Assembly: GCA_013336525.1 (NCBI GenBank)
Contig: JAAXTM010000001.1
Span: forward strand, 682,001-746,000
DNA from: Geobacteraceae bacterium
GTDB taxonomy: Bacteria; Desulfobacterota; Desulfuromonadia; Geobacterales; Pseudopelobacteraceae
DNA: 64,000 nucleotides
Direction: 5' to 3'
Position numbers and translations under genes: made by a program. The notes beneath the pieces were generated by a model. That model saw nothing but the letters and a program-made list of their open reading frames with translations. It was not told the origin of the DNA and made no database searches. Positions 29,065 to 37,259 of the stretch are shown here, piece by piece; positions within the stretch are counted from its first letter, which is position 1; each line of letters begins with the position of its first letter.

Positions 29065-30153
29065 CTACAGGTAGTCCGTCATCCCGGCTGTACCCAACTG
29101 CTCGACAACTTTCTTCACATCCTGACAGCGTTCACGGTCGCAGACCAGAATCGCATCAGGCGTAGAGACAACGACGATATTATGGACACCGACAGTAGCA
29201 ACCATCCTCCTGTCGGCATAAATAAGGCAGTCAGAGGAATCAATTGCAATATGCCCGGCAGCGTTAACACAAACGGTCCCGTCACTGTCAGGCTCAATCA
29301 CCTCCGGCAATGCGCTCCAACTCCCGACATCGCTCCATCCCATCTCAACCGGCACCATCTGGACCTTGGTAGATTTTTCCATAATTCCGTAATCGATAGA
29401 AACGCTTTCGATGCTCTCATAAAGCGTAGCGATCTGCTCGTTAACAACCGTGTGACCCTCTGCCGCTATGCTTGTTTTTAACACTACAAGTTTGTTGTAC
29501 AGAGACGGCATGAACGTTTGCATCTCCGCCAGAATAGTATCGGCCCTCCAGATAAACATGCCGCTGTTCCAGAAGTAGTTTCCCTCCTCCAGATAACGCA
29601 GTGCTTCGGCCAGCGGTGGTTTTTCAACAAAGCGCTTTACCGGGAATGGCCCATGGGAGGTTCCTTCATTGAATGCATCCATTCCCGCTTCAATATAACC
29701 GTACCCGGTTTCCGGACGTGACGGTAAAATACCAAGCGTTACCAGATAACCGTTGCCCGCAGCCTGCCCTGCAAAGGTCAATGTATTTCGAAGCATGCTT
29801 TCGTTTTTAATAAAATGATCTGCAGGGAGAACAACCATAATTCCTGATGGATCTTGGGCAGCAATCAGTGCAGCAGCCAGGCCGATGGCCGGTGCGGTAT
29901 TACGGGCAGCAGGCTCAGCTATAACGTCAATCGGCACCGAGTCGTAGGAGTGCATCTGTCGCTCGGTTTCGACGGCCTGCAGGTGGTTTGTTATAATAAG
30001 GATCCGCTTGGGATGAAGCGGCAGTACACGCTCAACCGTTCTCTGCAGCATACTTTGATCTCCGGTAATAGAGATCAACTGCTTTGGTCTGGCAGTCCGT
30101 GAAAGCGGCCAAAATCTGGTTCCTGATCCACCGGCAAGTATAACAATATACAT
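29065..30153 (-). CDS. manC: Mannose-1-phosphate guanylyltransferase (GMP domain only)
   Basis: Makes GDP-mannose from mannose-1-phosphate and GTP for polysaccharide synthesis. 362 residues, covering the nucleotidyltransferase domain and its short beta-helix but not the C-terminal isomerase found in 460-480 residue ManC/AlgA. The pyrophosphorylase loop is LAGGSGTRFWPLSRTARPKQ; further on come VLPADHFI, FVEKPPLAEA, WNSGMFIWRAD and MGWSDVGSWSAL. The missing isomerase half is encoded separately at 30690-31070. CGAGGAA lies ahead of the ATG. Confidence 0.9.
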   Translation of the reverse strand: MYIVILAGGSGTRFWPLSRTARPKQLISITGDQSMLQRTVERVLPLHPKRILIITNHLQAVETERQMHSYDSVPIDVIAEPAARNTAPAIGLAAALIAAQDPSGIMVVLPADHFIKNESMLRNTLTFAGQAAGNGYLVTLGILPSRPETGYGYIEAGMDAFNEGTSHGPFPVKRFVEKPPLAEALRYLEEGNYFWNSGMFIWRADTILAEMQTFMPSLYNKLVVLKTSIAAEGHTVVNEQIATLYESIESVSIDYGIMEKSTKVQMVPVEMGWSDVGSWSALPEVIEPDSDGTVCVNAAGHIAIDSSDCLIYADRRMVATVGVHNIVVVSTPDAILVCDRERCQDVKKVVEQLGTAGMTDYL

Positions 30154-30166
30154 AGCTATTTCCTCG

Positions 30167-30676
30167 TTATTTATACTGAATCCGACTCACAAAATCCGCG
30201 ATCTCACGGCCAAGTCCGCTGAACGAATCTGTCGTATCCAGCACATCCCACAGGGTCTGCCGGAAGTAAGCAACTTCTTGATTACTGACACCATCACGTA
30301 AACTGACGGCAACCGATATTTTAAAACGCCCAAGGCGAATAAATTTCCCTGTAAGCACCAGTGTCGCAGCATCAGCTTTCCCGTCACGGGAAATATTCTT
30401 ATAAATGCGACGCGACTTGATATAGCGTTCAATATGCCCGGAAAGCTCTCCGGGTAGTTTCTCATAACGGAGGTCGCGCTGACTCATCCGGGCATCAGTC
30501 GCGTCAGAATACAATTCACGTTTTAATTCGAAATCCTGAATCAGAAGTGAAGTATAGCTGTACATTGGCTTTGGATTGGTGACAACTTCCTCCTCTATGA
30601 TCGTAGTGGAAGAAGCAGCACAACCAGCTGTGATGTACAAAAGACATAAGCAAAAAAGAGCCCGCAAGGAACGCAT
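30167..30676 (-). CDS. Putative lipoprotein, unrecognised
   Basis: 169 residues from the ATG at 30676. MRSLRALFCLCLLYITAGC looks like a lipoprotein signal with a cysteine at residue 19, followed by Ala-Ser-Ser-rich sequence. The mature part is about 150 residues, mixed alpha/beta in appearance, with no motif I can name with confidence; it vaguely resembles DUF4410-type lipoproteins. No ribosome site is evident, and the start falls 14 nt after the previous stop, so coupling is likely. It separates the two halves of a divided ManC, suggesting a cell-envelope or polysaccharide role by context only. Confidence 0.6.
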   Translation of the reverse strand: MRSLRALFCLCLLYITAGCAASSTTIIEEEVVTNPKPMYSYTSLLIQDFELKRELYSDATDARMSQRDLRYEKLPGELSGHIERYIKSRRIYKNISRDGKADAATLVLTGKFIRLGRFKISVAVSLRDGVSNQEVAYFRQTLWDVLDTTDSFSGLGREIADFVSRIQYK

Positions 30677-30689
30677 TAACGAATCAGCA

Positions 30690-31070
30690 CTATTCAACAC
30701 ACGTATCCTGTTCTGCTGGGTTTTGGCTTCCACAACGGTTGTAATCGTCATTAAAGCGGACAATATCGTCTTCACCCAGATATTCACCACTCTGAACCTC
30801 AATAATCACAAGCGGTATCTTGCCTGGATTTTCAAGGCGATGGTTCTGTCCTATCGGAATAAATGTTGACTCATTCACGTTAATGGTCTGCTGCCCTTCA
30901 CCACAAGTAACCAGAGCGGTGCCGGAAACCACGATCCAATGTTCACTGCGATGGTGGTGCTTCTGTAGCGACAGTCGCTGACCTGGCAGGACTTCAATAC
31001 GCTTTATTTTATAATTCGTGTTCTCATCGAGAACGGTATAAGTACCCCATGGGCGTTCACCACGTTCCAT
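30690..31070 (-). CDS. Cupin, mannose-6-phosphate isomerase type II domain
   Basis: 126 residues. This is the C-terminal isomerase half of bifunctional ManC/AlgA, encoded on its own: ERPWGTYTVLDE at the start, LPGQRLSLQKHHHRSEHWIVVSGTALV with the metal-binding histidines and Glu, FIPIGQNHRLENPG and IEVQSGEYLGEDDIVRFNDDY. It should interconvert fructose-6-P and mannose-6-P if active. The ATG at 31070 has AAAGGA six bases ahead; a TTG at 31085 in the same frame is less likely. Part of rmlB-rmlD-cupin-lipoprotein-manC. Confidence 0.88.
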   Translation of the reverse strand: MERGERPWGTYTVLDENTNYKIKRIEVLPGQRLSLQKHHHRSEHWIVVSGTALVTCGEGQQTINVNESTFIPIGQNHRLENPGKIPLVIIEVQSGEYLGEDDIVRFNDDYNRCGSQNPAEQDTCVE

Positions 31071-31081
31071 TGTTGATCCTT

Positions 31082-31921
31082 TCAACTTAGATTAGCGGTA
31101 CGAAGTTTCAGATATTCTTGCAGGGCATCACGCCATGACTGAGCGTAAAAACCGGTATCGCCGGTCAATTTACTGCACTCCAGCGTCGAATGCAGTGGCC
31201 GTCTGGCCGGACGATCCAGTTCCGTGGTCGTCATCGGCTTGACCTCAACTTTTAAGCCGGACTCCTCAAAGATCGTCTTGGCAAACCCGTTCCACGAGCA
31301 GTATTCCGAATTGGCAGCATGATATATACCCCGGCAACCGCCGTCGATCAGGGCAATGATTGCCCGGGACAGGTCCACCGTCCAGGTCGGCGAACCAATC
31401 TGATCATCGACTACGGTCAACACATCCTTTTCAGCTCCCATACGCAGCATGGTCTCGACAAAATTCTTGCCATGCAGGCCGTAAAGCCACTGAGTCCTCA
31501 CAATCAGGTGATCCGGAGAGAAAGCGGCATTCATTTCGCCAGCCAGTTTTGATTCTCCGTAGACATTGATTGGACAGGGGGCGTCATCCTCACTGTACGG
31601 TGTCCCCTTACCGCCGTCAAAAATGTAATCTGTGCTGACCTGTACCAATAGGGCACCAAGGTCACGACAAGCCATAGCAAGATATGCAACCCCTTCCCCA
31701 TTAACCGCCATTGCTTTCTCTATGTCGCTTTCACAGCCATCCACATCGGTGTAGGCAGCACAATTAATCACGACCTCAGGTTTTAGATCGTTGATGACCT
31801 TAAACACCGACTCGGGTGACGTGATATCGATATCATCAATGTCAATACCGTGCCCCCTGTCCCCCAGGAGCGCTATCAGGTCGCGACCCAGCATGCCGTT
31901 AGCACCTACAACAAGAATCAA
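31082..31921 (-). CDS. rmlD: dTDP-4-dehydrorhamnose reductase
   Basis: Last enzyme of dTDP-L-rhamnose synthesis, NAD(P)H-dependent. 279 residues. Rossmann GANGMLGRDLIALL, INCAAYTDVDGCE, the catalytic Tyr/Lys in NVYGESKLAGE and RTQWLYG are all typical. Starts with TTG at 31921 (stop-start overlap TTGA with rmlB) behind GGAGGTG. The catalytic YxxxK is intact. Confidence 0.94.
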   Translation of the reverse strand: MILVVGANGMLGRDLIALLGDRGHGIDIDDIDITSPESVFKVINDLKPEVVINCAAYTDVDGCESDIEKAMAVNGEGVAYLAMACRDLGALLVQVSTDYIFDGGKGTPYSEDDAPCPINVYGESKLAGEMNAAFSPDHLIVRTQWLYGLHGKNFVETMLRMGAEKDVLTVVDDQIGSPTWTVDLSRAIIALIDGGCRGIYHAANSEYCSWNGFAKTIFEESGLKVEVKPMTTTELDRPARRPLHSTLECSKLTGDTGFYAQSWRDALQEYLKLRTANLS

Positions 31922-32991
31922 GCGGCACCTCCGCCATACTGACTGTTACAATATTCACGGTACGCACCGGAAGTGACCTCAGCCACCCATTCCTGATTGG
32001 CAAGATACCAGTCAATCGTTTCAGCGATCCCCTGTTCAAAGGTATATGAGGGACTCCAGCCGAGATCGGATTGAAGCTTTGAGGCATCAATGGCATAGCG
32101 TCGGTCATGGCCGGGGCGATCTTTGACAAAGGTTATCAGTGTGCGATTCTCTCCGCCGGCACGACCTAGCCGCACATCCAGCAGGTCGCAAACCAGATTG
32201 ACAATGTCGATATTTTTCCATTCATTGTTACCGCCGATATTATAAACAGAACCGGGGGTCGATTTTTTGAGAACGGTTTCAATTGCCACGGCATGATCGC
32301 GTACATGCAGCCAGTCACGGACATTCAGCCCGTCGCCGTAGACCGGCAGCGGCTTTTTGCTGATGATATTGTGAATCAGGAGCGGAATCAGCTTCTCCGG
32401 GAAATGATAGGGACCATAGTTATTGGAACAGCGGGTATTCAGTGTCGGCATGCCGAACGTTTCATTATAAGCACGCACCAGCAGATCTGCTCCTGCCTTG
32501 CTCGCTGAGTAAGGCGAATTTGCGGCCAGAGGCGTTTCTTCAGTAAAATAGCCGGTTTCACCCAGACTGCCATATACTTCATCAGTTGAAATTTGAAGAA
32601 AACGGAAATCAGCAACAGCACCGGACTGCCAATGTTTACGACTCTCTTCGAGCAAAATCTGCGTACCAAGGACGTTCGTGCGCACAAAAATTTCCGGGCC
32701 GGTGATAGAGCGATCAACATGGGATTCTGCGGCAAAATGTACCACCGCATCAATTCCCTGGTCGGCAAGCAGACTTGCAACCAGAGATGCATCACCAATA
32801 TCCCCTTTTACAAAACGGTAATTCGGATTCCCTTCAAGCGCGGTCAGGTTTTTTAAATTGCCGGCATAAGTCAGGCAATCCAGATTGGTAACCGAACATC
32901 CCGGATTGTTGGCGATGAATGAGTGAATGAAGTTGGAGCCGATAAAACCGGCTCCTCCGGTAACAATAATTGATGAAGGAGCAAACGTCAC
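31918..32991 (-). CDS. rmlB: dTDP-glucose 4,6-dehydratase
   Basis: Extended SDR enzyme, 357 residues. TGGAGFIGSNFIHSFI binds NAD; FAAESHVDRSI and the catalytic YSASKAGADLLVRAY are present; the substrate region has NNYGPYHFPEKLIPL and YGDGLNVRDWLHV. GTG start at 32991 with AAAGGAG nine bases upstream. rmlA and rmlC are not in this window, so the rhamnose set is incomplete here and must be finished by genes elsewhere. Overlaps rmlD by 4 nt. Confidence 0.95.
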   Translation of the reverse strand: MTFAPSSIIVTGGAGFIGSNFIHSFIANNPGCSVTNLDCLTYAGNLKNLTALEGNPNYRFVKGDIGDASLVASLLADQGIDAVVHFAAESHVDRSITGPEIFVRTNVLGTQILLEESRKHWQSGAVADFRFLQISTDEVYGSLGETGYFTEETPLAANSPYSASKAGADLLVRAYNETFGMPTLNTRCSNNYGPYHFPEKLIPLLIHNIISKKPLPVYGDGLNVRDWLHVRDHAVAIETVLKKSTPGSVYNIGGNNEWKNIDIVNLVCDLLDVRLGRAGGENRTLITFVKDRPGHDRRYAIDASKLQSDLGWSPSYTFEQGIAETIDWYLANQEWVAEVTSGAYREYCNSQYGGGAA

Positions 32992-33075
32992 AGAAATATT
33001 CTCCTTTCAGAGTAGAGTTTAAAGATTTAGGCTATTTTTATGCAGTTCGCTGCCAAACATAAACAGCCCGTATTA

Positions 33076-33918
33076 TCACTCCAGAGAAACGTCCCGTGAC
33101 TCCTCCAGCATCGCCTCAAGCTCGACAATCTGGGTATCGGTTATATCAAGTATCTCCGCCTCTTTCGTGCTTATCAAAACAAGATCCGGCTCATGTTTCA
33201 GTCCAAGCCCTACCCGGTGACAGGCCATGTTGACAAACCGTACAATTGCCAGCATCTTGTTGACGGTATCCCACTCTTCTGAATGGTGGTCACGGATGAC
33301 ATCACAATACATCGCTGGAAAATTCCAATGCTGCATCATGCGATATCCCTGTTCTACATGCATCGCTTCAAAGATTTCCATAATCAGCTCATCATCAAAC
33401 ATTGAACTGATCACCCCTGCTGTCACAAGCTTTTCAATTGACTTCAACAGGTAGAGCTTGCCAACATCATGCAGAAGCGCTGCTAAATAGGTTTCATCCG
33501 CAACTCCGCGCATACCGCAGGAATGGGCTAGCCAGCGGGCCCCGAGAGCACTGCTGTGGCTGTGCAGCCAAAGCTCTTTCATATAATGGTCTAGCGCCGG
33601 ATTGCTTGATGAGTGGGCTGCTGCCTGAGAAGCCGCGATCACCAGATTGATTACCTGTTGAGCTCCGAGCCGGATAACCGCTTCCTTGATCGTAGCCACT
33701 TTGGTCCGCCCCATATACATTGGGGAGTTGGCAATTTTAAGCATCTGGCTGGCCAGGGACATATCTTCATTGGCAACCTGAGACACTTCGTCAACCGTAA
33801 AATCGTAATTTGAAAGCATTCTTTGAAGTTTTAATGCAACTGGATGGAAGATCGGCAGTTCAATCGGCTGTGATGCGAGTAACCTTCTTACGGTTTCCGG
33901 AATAGTTGCTGTTGACAT
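33076..33918 (-). CDS. HDOD domain protein
   Basis: 280 residues. The HDOD fold (about 20-215) includes PIFHPVALKLQRMLSN, NSPMYMGRTKVATIKEAVIRLG and the degenerate HD element ALLHDVGKLYLLKS; the family often lacks full phosphohydrolase residues and acts in signalling. No output domain is attached. AAGGAG lies ahead of the ATG at 33918. Geobacter-type genomes carry many HDOD proteins; the target is unknown. It follows two unrecognised genes after a 67-nt gap. Confidence 0.85.
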   Translation of the reverse strand: MSTATIPETVRRLLASQPIELPIFHPVALKLQRMLSNYDFTVDEVSQVANEDMSLASQMLKIANSPMYMGRTKVATIKEAVIRLGAQQVINLVIAASQAAAHSSSNPALDHYMKELWLHSHSSALGARWLAHSCGMRGVADETYLAALLHDVGKLYLLKSIEKLVTAGVISSMFDDELIMEIFEAMHVEQGYRMMQHWNFPAMYCDVIRDHHSEEWDTVNKMLAIVRFVNMACHRVGLGLKHEPDLVLISTKEAEILDITDTQIVELEAMLEESRDVSLE

Positions 33919-33985
33919 AACGGATCTCCTTAATACATTCAGGTGGATAACAATTTTATTCTAAATTGATCTCAACAGCTTGTAC

Positions 33986-34387
33986 CTAGCACCCACATCC
34001 ACAGTTATGACACACTTTCCTGAATTCACTGGAAGGGGCAACCGTTTCAGGTGCAAACGCCACACGCCGGACGGCTGTACTAATATCTTCCATAATATCA
34101 AGGTGCTGGCTTTTTCCGATGACATGACCAACGCACTGGTTACTATGCCCATCCTGGGGAGAAGATATTTTTACGGTATTCAAAAGGTCCGCATAACTAT
34201 TGATCGTAATAACCACATCCAGATTGCGCACAACGGTCAAAAGAACTCCCAGCCGTTCCATTTCTGCGATCGTTCCAGCAAGAAAGTCCTGAAAGACTTG
34301 GCCGTCAAAATCAAAGCACCAATCATTTCGAAGGTGTTTCTGATCAAGAATTGTAATGACCATCTGTTTTGTTAGTTTACCAGTCAT
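33986..34387 (-). CDS. Unrecognised protein with CHNCGCGC tail
   Basis: 133 residues from the ATG at 34387, chosen because ACGGAGT sits seven bases before it and because a longer frame to 34444 would overlap the preceding gene. No signal peptide or membrane helix. The middle (LLTVVRNLDVVITINSYADL) looks like buried beta strands. The protein ends CHNCGCGC: four cysteines and a histidine in the last eight residues, a likely metal or redox site. I do not recognise the family. It follows a second unknown gene and an M29 aminopeptidase on the same strand. Confidence 0.7.
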   Translation of the reverse strand: MTGKLTKQMVITILDQKHLRNDWCFDFDGQVFQDFLAGTIAEMERLGVLLTVVRNLDVVITINSYADLLNTVKISSPQDGHSNQCVGHVIGKSQHLDIMEDISTAVRRVAFAPETVAPSSEFRKVCHNCGCGC

Positions 34388-34409
34388 TTTAAATACTCCG
34401 TAGCAGCCG

Positions 34410-34907
34410 TCACAAGCGTGACTGGCACTTGGCATCCCATTCAATAAACCCGTCTCCGGTAAGATTCATAAAAGAGTCTATCCGCTGCCGGTAAAATTCC
34501 AGCTGTCCGGCCTCTTCGATAAGAAATGAGAGCTCTCCAGCAGAAATAAGATGCTGACGATGCATATATCGATACAACTCTGATATAGCCGTTAAATGGC
34601 GCTCAAGAAGGACAACATCAGGATCCAGTGTATGGGTAATAAACCATGAACCGGCAAAAGTGGTTACAATTCCTGGTTGAGGTCGAACTATATTCTGACG
34701 GCCGAAGTCAATGAGGTAATCCCGCAGATAAAGATCGGCGCTGAATGCAAGCTCAGAAGCCTGCTCTGCAGCCATTCCCTGCTGTTGGAGAAACAGATAG
34801 AACTGCTTCAGAATCTGCTGGCAGCGCTCGTCAACCAGCAACTCCTCGTCAATAGTGTCAAACTCGAAATCATCATGCTCAAATTCAATTTCAGGACAAT
34901 GTGTCAT
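34410..34907 (-). CDS. Unrecognised acidic helical protein
   Basis: 165 residues, no signal sequence, acidic N-terminus (EIEFEHDDFEFDTIDEELLVDE) and mainly helical after residue 25. Segments such as LKQFYLFLQQQGM and LRDYLIDFGRQNIV suggest a helical bundle. Contains no motif known to me. The ribosome site is weak (GAGAGA, 15 nt before the ATG). It starts 18 nt after the aminopeptidase stop and precedes the Cys-tail protein by 22 nt, so the three genes are probably one transcript. Confidence 0.65.
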   Translation of the reverse strand: MTHCPEIEFEHDDFEFDTIDEELLVDERCQQILKQFYLFLQQQGMAAEQASELAFSADLYLRDYLIDFGRQNIVRPQPGIVTTFAGSWFITHTLDPDVVLLERHLTAISELYRYMHRQHLISAGELSFLIEEAGQLEFYRQRIDSFMNLTGDGFIEWDAKCQSRL

Positions 34908-34925
34908 ATTGTTATTTATTCTCTC

Positions 34926-36026
34926 TCAGGCAGGATTAAGTTCCAGCAATTCTTTATGAACAAAACGGCCGTTTTTCTGGATCAGAACGTCATCGAACCA
35001 GATTTCGCCATCGGCTAAAATTCGTACCAGATCCCAGTGTACGGATGAACTATTGCCATTATCACACTCGTCATAAGCCTGCCCCGGTGTAAAATGAATC
35101 GAACCAAAGATCTTTTCATCAAACAAAATGTTTCGCATCGGCTGACGTATCCCGGGATTAACACCAATCGCGAATTCTCCGATGTAGCGGGCACCTTCAT
35201 CAGCATCCAGAATTTTGTTGAGGGCCTTGCTCATACCAACTTCTGCAGAGGCCTTGACTATTTTACCATCTGCAAATTCAAAGCGGACACCGTTATATTC
35301 CTTGCCCTGATAGATGCTCGGACAGTTATAGCTGATATGCCCCTGAACAGAGTTCTTTACCGGAGCGGTAAACACTTCGCCATCCGGCATATTGAGGCGA
35401 CCATCGCATTTTATGCCGGGCAGACCGTCGATACTGAAACGAAGATCCGTATCAGGAGCAAGAATTCTTACTTTTTTGGTTCGATCCATCAGTTTTTTGA
35501 GCTTTTCCTGTTTCTTTGACTCAGCTTTCCAGTCAATACAGCAGGCCGAGAACAGGTAATCTTCGTATTCGTCAAGACTCATACGGGCTTCCTGGGCAGC
35601 TGCATGGGTAGGGTAGCGGGTCACACACCAGCGTGTATGCTTAACTCGCTGATCAACCAGAGGCCTGGTAAGCTTTGCATACGTGACCACCGCATCCTGA
35701 TTGGCATTGGCCATAACCATTGAATTATTGCCGGCAGAAATGCCGATATAGACTGTTACGTTTTTGTAAAAATCGAGTTTATGCTGTGGAAAGTGATCAA
35801 GCTGCTGTTTATTGGCGCCGTTGTAAAAACAGCGATCAATCTCCGGCACCGAAAAATTGTACTCCACGTATTTAGCGCCGCGCTTGAGACAGAGTGCATA
35901 CAACTCTTTCACCAACGGCATTGCCTCCAGACCGGCAGCATTAATCAGTACGACATCACCCTTTTTCACCCTGGTAGAATAATCAACCAGTATCTCTGCA
36001 AACTGCCGAATTCTCGGATCGTTCAT
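34926..36026 (-). CDS. M29 family aminopeptidase
   Basis: Metal-dependent aminopeptidase of the thermophilic (AmpS/AmpT) M29 family, 366 residues. Features of the family: YSTRVKKGDVVLINAAGLEAMPLV at the N-terminus, VRFEFADGKIVKASAEVG, ARYIGEFAIGVNPGI with the first metal Glu, NILFDEKIFGSIHFTPGQAY and SSVHWDLVRILADGEIWFDDVLI, containing His/Asp ligands near the end. ATG at 36026 with GAGGTG seven bases upstream; a TTG just before it adds one residue. Cytosolic. Starts 29 nt after the M50 protease. Confidence 0.88.
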   Translation of the reverse strand: MNDPRIRQFAEILVDYSTRVKKGDVVLINAAGLEAMPLVKELYALCLKRGAKYVEYNFSVPEIDRCFYNGANKQQLDHFPQHKLDFYKNVTVYIGISAGNNSMVMANANQDAVVTYAKLTRPLVDQRVKHTRWCVTRYPTHAAAQEARMSLDEYEDYLFSACCIDWKAESKKQEKLKKLMDRTKKVRILAPDTDLRFSIDGLPGIKCDGRLNMPDGEVFTAPVKNSVQGHISYNCPSIYQGKEYNGVRFEFADGKIVKASAEVGMSKALNKILDADEGARYIGEFAIGVNPGIRQPMRNILFDEKIFGSIHFTPGQAYDECDNGNSSSVHWDLVRILADGEIWFDDVLIQKNGRFVHKELLELNPA

Positions 36027-36054
36027 CAATACACCTCAAAGATGGTGGAAGTAT

Positions 36055-36735
36055 TCAATGCATCATCAGCCTGGTAACGCCCAGAACAAGACCACTTTGC
36101 GGGCCAGCCAGCAACTGAACGCCAATTTTAAGAAACGGAGAAATAATGTACGAAAACATGTTTGTAAAGAACACCAGTACAATAATTATAATCATCCCGT
36201 ACGGCTCAATGCTAGACAAGGCTGCAGCCTGTTTATACGGCAGTAATCCTGTTAATACACGGCCACCATCCAGAGGTGGTACAGGTATCATATTAAAAAT
36301 AGCCAGAAGGAGGTTAATATAAACTGAAAAGGCCAGCATCATAACTACAGGTTCAGTCAACATGGCAAGCGGCGAACCGGAAACAGCAGGATTGCCAAAA
36401 GCTACAAGACCTCTTAGCAGCAACGCCGAAACCGTTGCAAGCATGATGTTGGTAATCGGTCCGGCAGCGGCCACCCAGATCATGTCGCGTTTGGGATTGC
36501 GCAAGTTTTCCGACACTACCGGCACCGGCTTGGCCCACCCTATGCCGATAAAAAATATCATAAGTGTACCGAAGATATCGATATGCTTCAAAGGGTTAAG
36601 AGTAAGTCGCCCCATCATCTTGGCTGTTGGGTCGCCAAAACGCCAGGCGACGTAACCATGTGAAACTTCATGACAAACAATTGCCAACATTCCCGGCACA
36701 AGCATTACTGAGAGTTTTAGAAAGAAGCTTTCCAT
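36055..36735 (-). CDS. M50 site-2 protease family protein
   Basis: Intramembrane zinc metalloprotease, 226 residues and about five helices. HEVSH (22-26) is the zinc HExxH and PLDGGRVLTGLLP the third-ligand Asp segment. It lacks the PDZ domain of RseP, matching the small RIP-like group whose substrates are largely unknown. It heads a minus-strand run with the aminopeptidase and two unknown proteins. Confidence 0.9.
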   Translation of the reverse strand: MESFFLKLSVMLVPGMLAIVCHEVSHGYVAWRFGDPTAKMMGRLTLNPLKHIDIFGTLMIFFIGIGWAKPVPVVSENLRNPKRDMIWVAAAGPITNIMLATVSALLLRGLVAFGNPAVSGSPLAMLTEPVVMMLAFSVYINLLLAIFNMIPVPPLDGGRVLTGLLPYKQAAALSSIEPYGMIIIIVLVFFTNMFSYIISPFLKIGVQLLAGPQSGLVLGVTRLMMH

Positions 36736-37130
36736 TATGAGTCCTTTAAACTGAGTAAATCTTATCTTTTTTAGCAGAGTGGACCGGCAAAGTCAATTAC
36801 AAGGCACCCTCAAAACACAGAAAAGGCTGGATTGATCGAGTCTTTCCCACACTTACAACCACCCATAATTACAGTATTTCAACTCGATAATAAAAACTGC
36901 TACTGTAAATGAGAACGTAGGTGTGAATGTGGGGGGCTCACGGCAAGCCATACAATATCACGGTAATCATTTAAGGCAGATCTGGTCGACGGGATGTTTG
37001 ATCTGCATAACAGCGACATGTCCATCAATACAATCTATGTATTACAAACTGCGGCAAAAAAAACGAAGTGATCAATGGCCTGGTGGATTCCCGCAACCGA
37101 CAGCAATTTACCGCCCTCCACCAAAATGTT
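36736..37130. other. Intergenic region upstream of the glnN promoter
   Basis: About 395 bases between the M50 gene and the sigma-54 element. I saw no convincing gene, no tRNA and no clear NtrC palindrome (TGCAC-like pair). An enhancer-binding site for the glnN promoter would be expected here; partial A+T-rich blocks are all that is visible. Confidence 0.4.
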
Positions 37131-37146
37131 TGGCACTTTTCTTGCT
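37131..37146 (+). promoter_or_regulatory. Sigma-54 promoter of glnN
   Basis: TGGCAC-TTTTC-TTGCT matches the -24/-12 consensus (TGGCAC-N5-TTGCW) at every conserved base, with GG at -24 and GC at -12 in phase. It lies 114 nt ahead of the glnN ATG, so transcription would start near 37157, leaving a leader of about 100 nt. Activation would need an NtrC-type regulator. Confidence 0.9.
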
Positions 37147-37259
37147 AATAAACCAGCAAATTCAACGTATCATTTCCGTAACCAATTAAAACAACGACTA
37201 TATTGAATAAGCCCTTTGCTTATTTTTTACTCAATTCTGCCCAAAAAGGAGGCTGTACA

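Noticed and set aside
36923-37189. 88-residue frame in the glnN upstream region
   Set aside because: It crosses the sigma-54 promoter and has no recognisable features.
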